From contig JAAYFX010000234.1 of the NCBI GenBank assembly GCA_012728025.1, positions 1 through 13,289 of the forward strand: a stretch of 13,289 bases of DNA. The letters are read 5' to 3'. Of this stretch, positions 6,200 through 12,661 are shown piece after piece. Below the pieces are notes generated by a model. It saw nothing but the letters and a program-made list of their open reading frames with translations, had not been told where the DNA came from and ran no database searches. This DNA is from Clostridiales bacterium (GTDB lineage Bacteria; Bacillota; Clostridia; Oscillospirales; Oscillospiraceae). Position 1 is the stretch's first letter. Each line of letters begins with the position of its first letter. Made by a program: the position numbers and the translations under genes.

Positions 6200-7272
6200 A
6201 AAATAACTTTTTTCAAGCAATGAGGGAATTATTCGGAGGCGAGGCTCCTTCAAAGCCTGATGTGCCGGCAGCAGATGATGCCGGATTTTCTCCGCAGCCG
6301 TCACAGCAGCGGCAAGCACCGGCAGATGGCGGCTATAAAGCTTCGGCAGATGTGCCGGTTGCACCGGAATACCAATTTGAAGACCGCATGAAAACCATGC
6401 TTGAAACCAGCGGTCTTGTGGGGGATGACCTTATTGAAAAAGCTCAGACCTCAACAGAGCTGGATTCTCTGCTGAAAAGAGCCGCTTCGGAGGAAGATAC
6501 GGAAACGAGGGAGCGTTTGGAACAGGAACAAGCCGAAAGGGAGCGTCTTGCAAGAGAGCGGGCCCTTCAGGAACAAATAGCCTTGGAAGTGGCCGAAAGG
6601 CAGCGTGAGGAAAGGCTTCGTGCCGAAAGACAGCGTGAGCAGGATAAGTATGAAGTGCCCTCCTTTAAGCGTGAGCAGCCTGAAGAAAGCTCTCCTCGGC
6701 AAGGCTCGGCAGAGGGGTATTATCAGCCTCCTCCAAGGGAGAGCGCCGAACAAGACGCCTTCCCACGGCCGGCAAGCTCTGCCGCCGAGGTTACGGTTAT
6801 CTCCAAAAACACCTTGGTTACGGGCAATATACGCTCCTTTGCGGGAATATATATCGAGGGCAACATTAACGGAAACGTAGATGTTGTCAAAAATGCCGAT
6901 ATAAACGGAAAGATAATCGGCAATGTAAGCTGCAGCGACACAAGGCTAAACGGTGCTCTCATACAGGGGGACATAGCCTCCAAGGGGCGGATTGTTATGG
7001 ACAAAAACGCAATGATAGTCGGAAACATGAGCAGCCAGAGCATGGATATTGACGGCAAGATAAAAGGCGATGTAGACGTTGGCGGGCGCATCGGTCTTCG
7101 TGAAAACAGTGTTGTAGTAGGCAACATAAACGCCGGAACCATAGCCATAACCGACGGGGCGAATGTCCAAGGCTATGTAAATACCACCTTCCTTAAGGAA
7201 AACTCCGAGATGGTTTTCCCAAAGCAGATAACATTAACAGAGGAAGAAGGCGCCTTTGAGCAGGCAGACTGA
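6190..7272 (+). CDS. Bactofilin with long N-terminal charged arm
   Basis: A polymer-forming cytoskeletal protein (bactofilin, DUF583). Residues about 202-333 form the right-handed beta-helix core, visible as repeating short strands with G-N/G-D turns: VTGNIRSFAGIYIEGNINGNV, GKIIGNV, GALIQGDI, GKIKGDVDV, VVVGNI. Such proteins self-assemble without nucleotide into filaments that position cell-wall or envelope factors. At 360 aa it is about twice the usual length. The N-terminus adds a possible amphipathic helix (1-16, MGLKNNFFQAMRELFG), a Pro/Ala-rich linker (about 18-60) and an Arg/Glu-rich probable coiled coil (about 100-153). The C-terminal tail is acidic. The ATG has GAGGGGGA (6173-6180) 9 nt upstream. 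It follows the 210-aa gene, probably in one transcript, and ends at a strong terminator shared with the convergent deacetylase-like gene. Confidence 0.93.
   Translation: MGLKNNFFQAMRELFGGEAPSKPDVPAADDAGFSPQPSQQRQAPADGGYKASADVPVAPEYQFEDRMKTMLETSGLVGDDLIEKAQTSTELDSLLKRAASEEDTETRERLEQEQAERERLARERALQEQIALEVAERQREERLRAERQREQDKYEVPSFKREQPEESSPRQGSAEGYYQPPPRESAEQDAFPRPASSAAEVTVISKNTLVTGNIRSFAGIYIEGNINGNVDVVKNADINGKIIGNVSCSDTRLNGALIQGDIASKGRIVMDKNAMIVGNMSSQSMDIDGKIKGDVDVGGRIGLRENSVVVGNINAGTIAITDGANVQGYVNTTFLKENSEMVFPKQITLTEEEGAFEQAD
6592..6639 (+). repeat. 30-bp-period repeat inside the bactofilin coiled coil
   Basis: GCCGAAAGGCAGCGTGAG (6592-6609) recurs as GCCGAAAGACAGCGTGAG (6622-6639), one mismatch in 18. 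A partial third copy, GCCGAAAGGGAGCGT, starts at 6532. It encodes the AERQRE unit and suggests the arm grew by short tandem duplication. Confidence 0.6.
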
Positions 7273-7317
7273 TAAAACCCAGCCCTGTAACAGCGCCGAT
7301 ACCTTTTAAAATCAAAT

Positions 7318-7359
7318 AAAAACCCCACAGTCATATTTTCAATGACAGTGGGGTTTTTT
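7318..7359. terminator. Bidirectional rho-independent terminator
   Basis: A 17-bp stem with one A-A mismatch (7318-7334 with 7342-7358) and a 7-nt loop, built around CCCCAC/GTGGGG, with A5 and T6 tracts at its ends. It separates the bactofilin (+) from the converging deacetylase-like gene (-). Confidence 0.9.
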
Positions 7360-7369
7360 ATATAAAGTT

Positions 7370-8326
7370 TTATTTTAGTTGACTGCGGCGGGGCTGGGGA
7401 TAACTGAAAACAATGGGCTGCACTTCGGGACTTAGTTTTTCAAGGCTGTATCCCCTGCGCAAAAGCAAGTCTATAAGTGCGGACAATTCATCGGCATCCG
7501 TATACTGGTCGTGGAAAAGGACAATCCCGCCTTCCATATAAGCGCAACCGTCAAGGACGTTTTCTGTCATGGAGGTGTCCTCATATGTATACACATCCTG
7601 AGCAAGAACGTTCCAGTCAAAGAAAACAAAGCCCCGTCGGGTAGTCTCGGCGATAAGCTGTTGGAAAATCCCTGAGTTATAGGAGTTTATGCTGCCTCCG
7701 GGAAAACGGAATATAAGGGGTGAAGCGCCGGTTTCATCCTTAAAGAACTTAAAGCAACGCTCCATATCCGAAAGAAATTCAGCAACGGAGCTGTATATTT
7801 TATCGATATTATTCGAATATGAACGCATACCCAAGCTGTGACCTTCGTCTACTATACGGCGCAATATATCCTCACAGCCCTCGGCGTAGGAGCCGACGAC
7901 AAAGAAGGTTGCGGAAATATCTTTTTCACGAAGCACATCCAAAACAGCGGCGGTGTTTGAGCTTATACCCCCGTCGAAGGTAAGGTAAATCGTGTTTCCC
8001 TCGCTTTCATGGCGGCTTGCAGGGGGGCTTACATAAAGGTCGGGATATTGAGTTTGATATGAAAAGGAGGGCAGAAAAAAATCATTCTGGTCGGGTGAAG
8101 GCTCTGCCTGCTCGTTTTCGGAGTTTTTTGAAGTTTCCTTGCTGCCGTTTCTTTCCGGCAGAACATAGCCCATGGCGGAAAGGGCATTTTCATAGCGCTC
8201 CGTAGTTTTTTCAAGCTTGTTATAACGCCCGTGAGCACTGACAAGGCCGATTAGGAGAGAGACGATTATAAGGACAATAACCAGTAATATCAGGTGTTTA
8301 AAAAACCTTACGCTGCCTAGATACAA
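7370..8326 (-). CDS. Membrane-anchored polysaccharide deacetylase-like protein, probable pseudoenzyme
   Basis: A 318-aa protein with one N-terminal membrane anchor (about 8-30), a charged variable stalk (about 32-108) and an extracellular NodB-type domain (about 110-305). The usual enzymes remove acetyl groups from peptidoglycan or other N-acetylglucosamine polymers with a metal held by Asp-His-His. Here motif 1 TFDDG reads TFDGG (118-120), so the metal Asp is Gly119. Motif 2, normally HSYSH, reads RSYSN, so both His are lost (Arg168, Asn172). The catalytic base Asp118, RFPGG (207-211), DWN (237-239) and FHD with His272 remain. The frame is intact and the fold motifs persist, which argues for a maintained non-catalytic role such as glycan binding, rather than decay. 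The start is TTG at 8324-8326 with AGGGTGA 4 nt upstream; ATG is absent in this region. It has its own promoter and converges with the bactofilin gene. Confidence 0.9.
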   Translation of the reverse strand: MYLGSVRFFKHLILLVIVLIIVSLLIGLVSAHGRYNKLEKTTERYENALSAMGYVLPERNGSKETSKNSENEQAEPSPDQNDFFLPSFSYQTQYPDLYVSPPASRHESEGNTIYLTFDGGISSNTAAVLDVLREKDISATFFVVGSYAEGCEDILRRIVDEGHSLGMRSYSNNIDKIYSSVAEFLSDMERCFKFFKDETGASPLIFRFPGGSINSYNSGIFQQLIAETTRRGFVFFDWNVLAQDVYTYEDTSMTENVLDGCAYMEGGIVLFHDQYTDADELSALIDLLLRRGYSLEKLSPEVQPIVFSYPQPRRSQLK

Positions 8327-8375
8327 GCTATCACCCTACTATCCCTGTGCAAATCAATAAATATCATGCAAATAT

Positions 8376-8408
8376 TATGCCGCAGGCACCATGGGCCGTA
8401 ACGGCATA
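8376..8408 (-). promoter_or_regulatory. Inverted repeats in the deacetylase-like gene leader
   Basis: TATGCCG (8376-8382) pairs with CGGCATA (8402-8408), and a tighter palindrome GCCGT-A-ACGGC (8395-8405) overlaps its outer arm. Both lie just after the -10 box, so they could be an operator or a leader RNA hairpin. The two foldings are mutually exclusive. Confidence 0.35.
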
Positions 8409-8413
8409 TGGAC

Positions 8414-8441
8414 ATTATACCATTATGTGCAAAAAAAACAA
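8414..8441 (-). promoter_or_regulatory. Extended -10 promoter of the deacetylase-like gene
   Basis: On the minus strand, TTGTTT (8436-8441), a 16-nt spacer and TATAAT (8414-8419) preceded by TGG, a perfect extended -10. The leader would be about 80 nt and includes the inverted repeats at 8376-8408. Confidence 0.75.
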
Positions 8442-8489
8442 TACAAGAAATAAATTCTGACAATAAATCCAAGAAAACATTTTATGCTA

Positions 8490-8517
8490 TTTACAAAAAA
8501 ACCTTTTATAATATAAT
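8490..8517 (+). promoter_or_regulatory. Promoter of the LDH2-family dehydrogenase gene
   Basis: TTTACA (8490-8495), a 16-nt spacer and TATAAT (8512-8517), giving a start near 8524 and a leader of about 100 nt. A second TATAAT at 8570-8575 lacks a good -35 and is less likely. Confidence 0.65.
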
Positions 8518-8534
8518 AAAACCCAAGGCAAACC

Positions 8535-8574
8535 TTATATATGGTCGAAAAATGGGCTGTATGGCCGTATATAA
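8535..8574 (+). promoter_or_regulatory. Leader hairpin upstream of the dehydrogenase gene
   Basis: TTATATATGGTC (8535-8546) can pair with GGCCGTATATAA (8563-8574) as 12 bp, including two U-G pairs, around a 16-nt loop. It lies just after the predicted start site and about 40 nt before the ribosome site. No run of T follows it, so it is not a plain terminator. It could be a protein site or stabilise the 5' end. Confidence 0.4.
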
Positions 8575-8623
8575 TTAATGAAAAGACTGCTAGATATAAC
8601 ACAGACCGAAAGGAAGATTAGGT

Positions 8624-9739
8624 ATGGAAGAAAGACCCTATGTATCTTGGGAGCTTATGCAAAGCTTTTTAACAGACGCTTTTTGCGGCTATGGAGTGCC
8701 GGAAAAAGATGCCGCCTTATGCGCCGATGTTTTGCTTGAAAGTGATAGACGGGGCATTGAAAGCCACGGCTGCAACCGTTTTAAACCCATATATATCGAC
8801 AGAATAGTAGAGGGCATCCAAAAGCCTGTTACAAAGATAGACATTTTGAAAGAAACGCCCACTACGGCAGTTTTGGACGCTAACGACGGCATGGGCATGG
8901 TGGCAAGCCATAAGGCCATGGAGATGGCCATAGAAAAGGCAAAAGCCTATGGGCTTTCCATGGTGGCTGTGCGAAACTCCACCCATTACGGCATAGCAGG
9001 CTATTGGGCCGGCATGGCAACCAAGGCCGGCATGATAGGCATTACAGGCACAAATGCAAGACCCTCAATCGCCCCTACCTTCGGTGTTGAAAATATGCTG
9101 GGAACAAACCCTTTAACCATAGGACTTCCCACAGATGAGGATTTTCCCTTTATGCTGGACTGTGCAACTTCCATCACCCAAAGGGGTAAAATAGAATATT
9201 ACGCCCGCATGGGGCAGGACACCCCTGCCGGCATGGTTATAGGACGTGACGGCAGCGCCCTTACAGACAGCGAGCAGATTTTAAAAGATTTAGTCAGCGG
9301 AAAGGCGGCTCTGTCTCCCTTAGGGGGCATAGGCGAGGAGCTGGGCGGCTACAAGGGTTATGGCTATGCTACGGTGGTAGAGGTGCTCTCGGCTGCCCTG
9401 CAAGCGGGAAGCTTCCTCAAGGCTCTTACGGGCTTAGATGAAAATGGCGGGAAAAGGGCCTATCATCTGGGACACTTTTTCCTTGTTGTGGACCCAGAAG
9501 CCTTTATGGGGCAAGAGGGCTTTAAGAAAACCTGCGGAGATATACTCCGTGAGCTTAGAGCCTCGGAAAAGGCTCCCGATGAAGAACGAATATATACGGC
9601 AGGGGAAAAGGAATACCTTGTCTGGCTGGAGAGAAAGGACAAGGGGGTTCCCCTGAGCAAGGCCGTACAAAAGGATATTATATCCGTCCGAGATGCTCTT
9701 TCGCTGGAATACAGCTTTCCCTTTGAAAATAAAAATTAA
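8624..9739 (+). CDS. Ldh family (LDH2/malate dehydrogenase type) oxidoreductase
   Basis: A cytoplasmic NAD(P)-dependent 2-hydroxyacid dehydrogenase of the LDH2/MDH2 family, whose members reduce or oxidise malate, lactate, ureidoglycolate or related acids. This family is unrelated to classic Rossmann-fold lactate dehydrogenases. The hallmarks are present: DRRGIESHG (41-49), the catalytic His121 in RNSTHYG (117-123), NARPSIAPTFG (144-154) and the glycine-rich cofactor loop GGYKGYG (241-247). Its 371 aa is close to the family norm of 330-370, with a somewhat long C-terminal tail. The ATG follows AAAGGAAG at a usual distance. It is transcribed alone behind its own promoter and leader hairpin and ends at a terminator. 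The exact substrate cannot be read from the sequence, and neighbours give no pathway hint. Confidence 0.93.
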   Translation: MEERPYVSWELMQSFLTDAFCGYGVPEKDAALCADVLLESDRRGIESHGCNRFKPIYIDRIVEGIQKPVTKIDILKETPTTAVLDANDGMGMVASHKAMEMAIEKAKAYGLSMVAVRNSTHYGIAGYWAGMATKAGMIGITGTNARPSIAPTFGVENMLGTNPLTIGLPTDEDFPFMLDCATSITQRGKIEYYARMGQDTPAGMVIGRDGSALTDSEQILKDLVSGKAALSPLGGIGEELGGYKGYGYATVVEVLSAALQAGSFLKALTGLDENGGKRAYHLGHFFLVVDPEAFMGQEGFKKTCGDILRELRASEKAPDEERIYTAGEKEYLVWLERKDKGVPLSKAVQKDIISVRDALSLEYSFPFENKN

Positions 9740-9753
9740 AGGCGTAAAAATTG

Positions 9754-9791
9754 CGGGTCTGCCCATAAAAGGCAGACCCGATTGCTTTTTT
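9754..9791. terminator. Bidirectional rho-independent terminator
   Basis: A perfect 10-bp stem, CGGGTCTGCC (9754-9763) with GGCAGACCCG (9771-9780), and a 7-nt loop. On the plus strand T6 follows at 9786-9791; on the minus strand a T5 follows after GCAA. It can end both the dehydrogenase and the pot operon transcripts. Confidence 0.85.
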
Positions 9792-9845
9792 GCTGTTGCT
9801 CTGTGGCGTATTGTAAAACTGCTCCACTGCCCCTCTAATAAAGAT

Positions 9846-10886
9846 TTATGATTTAAGCTTTACCCAAATGGAATCGTAGTAATCAAGGGTTTCCTGAGGC
9901 AGGCTTACAAAGGATTCGCAAATTGCGAGAATTTCCTCCGAGGGGTACATAACGCTCATGACAGTTTCGTCACCTTCGATAAGAGCCTCAACCTCGATAT
10001 TGGGGCTTGTGTAGCCGATAAACTCGGAGTTTGCGGCGCTTTGCTCTGTACCGCTCATGAAGTTTATAAACTTCTCGGCGTTTTCTTTGTTTTCAGCGTT
10101 TTTTAAGATGCACATGGCATCAACAAAAACGTTTGAGCCTTCTTCGGGAATGCAGAATTTAAGATTTGGGTTTGCCTCACGCATAATAAGGTAATCACCG
10201 GCGTAATAGGGGCCTATGGCCGCCTCTCCGGTTTCCAGCTTGTCGAATATCTGGTCCATGACATAGCCTTGAAGTATGCTCTTTTGCTGCTGCAAAAGGG
10301 CAAAGGCCTCGCCGAGTTCTTCTCTATCTGTGGTGTTCATGGAATAGCCCAGATATTTAAGAGCTATGCCCATGGCATCCCGTGAGTTATCAAACATGAG
10401 AATTTTCCCGCTGTTTTCAGCATCAAAAAGAGCGCTCCAGCTATCAACTTCACCAACTATGGCGGGGTCATAGATTATACCCACAGTGCCCCACATATAA
10501 GGCACACTGAATTTATTTAAAGGGTCGTAATCCATGTTTTTAAGGCTTTCGTCTATGAGGGAATAGTTGGGGATATTGTCAAAGTTAAGCTCCGCCAGCA
10601 TATCTTCGTTTATAAGACGGGAAATCATATAGTCCGAGGGGATAACAACATCATAGCTAACGCCCCCCTGACGTAAAACGCTGTACATCTGCTCGTTGGA
10701 CTCATAGGTTTTATAGTTTACCTTTATTCCCGTTTCGCTTTCAAACTGTTTGATAAGGTCAAGGTCTATATATTCGCCCCAGTTGTATACGTTTACAAGG
10801 CCGTTTTCGGATTTCTTCCCCCCACAGGCGGAAAAAAGGCTCATGAGCAGCATAAGGGATAAAAGAGAAGCAACAAATTTTTTCAT
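9846..10886 (-). CDS. potD: Spermidine/putrescine ABC transporter substrate-binding lipoprotein PotD
   Basis: The extracellular polyamine receptor that hands substrate to PotB-PotC. A lipoprotein signal peptide ends at lipobox LFSAC, with Cys21 as the lipid-anchored residue. Family signatures follow: VYNWGEYI (33-40), PSDYM (83-87), YMWGTVGI (130-137), a DNSRD segment (166-170) and VFVDAMCI (253-260). By alignment to E. coli PotD from memory, the amine-contacting Asp257 is kept as Asp256, while the Asp168/Glu171 pair reads Asn167/Asp170, so polyamine preference may differ. At 346 aa it has normal length. The ATG lies 3 nt after the potC stop, and its ribosome site (AAAGGACGG) is inside the end of potC. 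It is the last gene of the operon, a common place for the receptor in Firmicutes. Confidence 0.95.
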   Translation of the reverse strand: MKKFVASLLSLMLLMSLFSACGGKKSENGLVNVYNWGEYIDLDLIKQFESETGIKVNYKTYESNEQMYSVLRQGGVSYDVVIPSDYMISRLINEDMLAELNFDNIPNYSLIDESLKNMDYDPLNKFSVPYMWGTVGIIYDPAIVGEVDSWSALFDAENSGKILMFDNSRDAMGIALKYLGYSMNTTDREELGEAFALLQQQKSILQGYVMDQIFDKLETGEAAIGPYYAGDYLIMREANPNLKFCIPEEGSNVFVDAMCILKNAENKENAEKFINFMSGTEQSAANSEFIGYTSPNIEVEALIEGDETVMSVMYPSEEILAICESFVSLPQETLDYYDSIWVKLKS

Positions 10887-10889
10887 TAT

Positions 10890-11720
10890 CTACCGTCCTT
10901 TCAATATGCGTTGTTTTTTAGCCTCGGCTTTTGCCTGTCTGGCTTCACGCAGGTTGACAATTATAAGAAGGATTAAAACCACTGCGAATAAAAGGGTGGA
11001 TATGGCGTTTATCTTGGGGCTTATTCTGCGCCTTGTCATAGCGTAGATGGTCATGGAAAGGGTTTGGACACTGCTGCCCGCTGTGAAATAGCTTATGACA
11101 AAGTCGTCCACCGACATGGTGAAGGCTATTATAAGGCCGTTTATTATGCCCGGCATAATTTCCGGTATAATAACCTTATATATGGTCTGAAACCAAGTGC
11201 AGCCCAAGTCTTGAGCCGCCTCGAAAAGGTTTCTGTCAAGCTGGTAGAGCTTTGGCATAACGGAAAGAATAATATAGGGGATGTTAAAGCTGATGTGGGC
11301 AATCAGCAGGGTGCCAAAGCCCAAATCAAAGCCCAAAATCGCCCCTGCGGAAACAAAAAGCAGGGATAGGGAAACGCCCGTTATGATGTCCGCATTTATA
11401 ACAGGGATATTGTTAATGGTTAAAAGAGGGGAGCGCCAGCTTCGCTTCATCTTGAAAAAGCCAATGGCGGCAAAGGTTCCAACAATGGTTGCTATAAGAG
11501 CGCCTAAAATGGAAACGGCAAGGGTGGTTTGCAGGGAGGTCATTATTGTGCTGTCTGTAAAAAGCTCCCTGTACCAATCTAAAGTAAAGCCCGACCATAT
11601 GGTGCGGCTTTTCGTTTTATTAAAGGAAAAGACTATAAGCACAACTATGGGCAGATAAAGGAAAATAAGGGTCAGCAAAGTCATAAAGTTGCCGACAGGG
11701 TTTTTATACTTTCTTGTCAC
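10890..11720 (-). CDS. potC: Spermidine/putrescine ABC transporter permease PotC
   Basis: One of the two inner-membrane permeases of the polyamine importer, 276 aa with about six membrane helices. The EAA loop that docks on the PotA ATPase is clear: EAAQDLGCTWFQTIYKVIIPE. The N-terminal half carries FSFNKTKSRTIWSGFTLDWY, and the IPVINADIITGVSL region is usual for PotC. It starts with GTG at 11718-11720; GTGA is shared with the potB stop, a 4-nt overlap implying translational coupling. It is followed 3 nt later by potD. The Lys/Arg-rich C-terminus (about 258-276) is cytoplasmic. Nothing suggests truncation. Secure at the level of polyamine-type permease. Confidence 0.95.
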   Translation of the reverse strand: MTRKYKNPVGNFMTLLTLIFLYLPIVVLIVFSFNKTKSRTIWSGFTLDWYRELFTDSTIMTSLQTTLAVSILGALIATIVGTFAAIGFFKMKRSWRSPLLTINNIPVINADIITGVSLSLLFVSAGAILGFDLGFGTLLIAHISFNIPYIILSVMPKLYQLDRNLFEAAQDLGCTWFQTIYKVIIPEIMPGIINGLIIAFTMSVDDFVISYFTAGSSVQTLSMTIYAMTRRRISPKINAISTLLFAVVLILLIIVNLREARQAKAEAKKQRILKGR

Positions 11721-12661
11721 ATCAGCACCGCCTGTTCCTCACCCTCACCGAAGCGGTTCATAATGCTCATGCACAAAACGACTATTGCCATCATTATAAG
11801 GGAGATTGCAGAGCCTAAATGGGGATTGTATGCCGCTCCCAAAAACTGCATTTCGATAAGGTCGCCTAAAAGCATATCGGTTCCGCCGCCTAAAAGCTTT
11901 GATATTACAAAAGTAGACACAGAAGGCACAAAAACCATGGTGATGCCGCTGATAACACCGGAAAGGGACAGGGGCAAAATAACCTTTCTAAAAACCGTGG
12001 GACGGTTTGCTCCCAAATCCTGAGCAGCTTCTATAACAAAGGGGTCAATTTTTATTATGACGCTGTGGATGGGAAGAATCATAAAGGGCAGGTAGTTATA
12101 CACCATGCCCAAAACTACGGCGCCGCCGGTGTTTATCATCTGGAAATGGTCTATGGGAATATAGGATGGATTGCCGGAATTAAGGGAGTTTATAAGCTCA
12201 AAAACCCCCAAAAAGGCAAGGGCACGATTTATAAGCCCTGTGTTTTCCAAAAGGGACATCCAAGCATAGGTGCGCAAAAGAAAGTTTATCCACATGGGCA
12301 GCATAAGAAGCATCATGAGAATACGCTGGGACTTAAGGTTTCTGCGGCTTATGGCAAGGGCAACGGGATAGCCTATAAAAAGGCAGATGGCCGTTGCCAA
12401 AAAGGCAAGCCAAAGACTACGTCCGAAAACAGGAGCATAGGAGGCCATGCCGGCAAAGTTGCGGAAAGTGAAGCCCCCAGAGTCGGTAAATGCATAAACC
12501 CCTATAAGGATTATGGGTATTACGACAAAAATCGCCATCCACATAATATAAGGATAGGCAAAAGACTGTTTTTGGTGACGCTTAAAAAATGTTTTTATCT
12601 TTCTTGCGCCGGAGAGGCAAAAGGCTTTTGTGCCTTTCTGTGAGCAGGCTTTTTTACTCAT
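11717..12661 (-). CDS. potB: Spermidine/putrescine ABC transporter permease PotB
   Basis: The partner permease of PotC, 314 aa with about six membrane helices after a basic cytoplasmic N-terminus (MSKKACSQKGTKAFC). The EAA loop reads EAAQDLGANRPTVFRKVILP. The frame stays open to 12751, but that start lies deep inside potA. The ATG at 12659-12661 forms an 8-nt ATGAGTAA overlap with the potA stop and has GGGAGG about 8 nt upstream, so I choose it. Overlap on both sides (8 nt with potA, 4 nt with potC) shows a tightly coupled operon. The segment after the third helix (NSLNSGNPSYIPIDHFQM) is longer than I would expect from E. coli PotB, which I note from memory only. Confidence 0.95.
   Translation of the reverse strand: MSKKACSQKGTKAFCLSGARKIKTFFKRHQKQSFAYPYIMWMAIFVVIPIILIGVYAFTDSGGFTFRNFAGMASYAPVFGRSLWLAFLATAICLFIGYPVALAISRRNLKSQRILMMLLMLPMWINFLLRTYAWMSLLENTGLINRALAFLGVFELINSLNSGNPSYIPIDHFQMINTGGAVVLGMVYNYLPFMILPIHSVIIKIDPFVIEAAQDLGANRPTVFRKVILPLSLSGVISGITMVFVPSVSTFVISKLLGGGTDMLLGDLIEMQFLGAAYNPHLGSAISLIMMAIVVLCMSIMNRFGEGEEQAVLM

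Noticed and set aside
6023..6364. 113-codon minus-strand frame across the 210-aa gene/bactofilin junction
   Set aside because: Overlaps the strong bactofilin N-terminus and its ribosome site; no own signals or recognisable domain.
7370..8326. Deacetylase-like gene as a decaying pseudogene
   Set aside because: The full frame, anchor, remaining motifs, extended -10 promoter and terminator are intact, so a non-catalytic maintained protein is more likely than decay.
12065..12643. 192-codon plus-strand frame opposite potB
   Set aside because: Shadow of a certain permease gene; composition is Lys/Gly/His-rich without domain features and there is no ribosome site or promoter.
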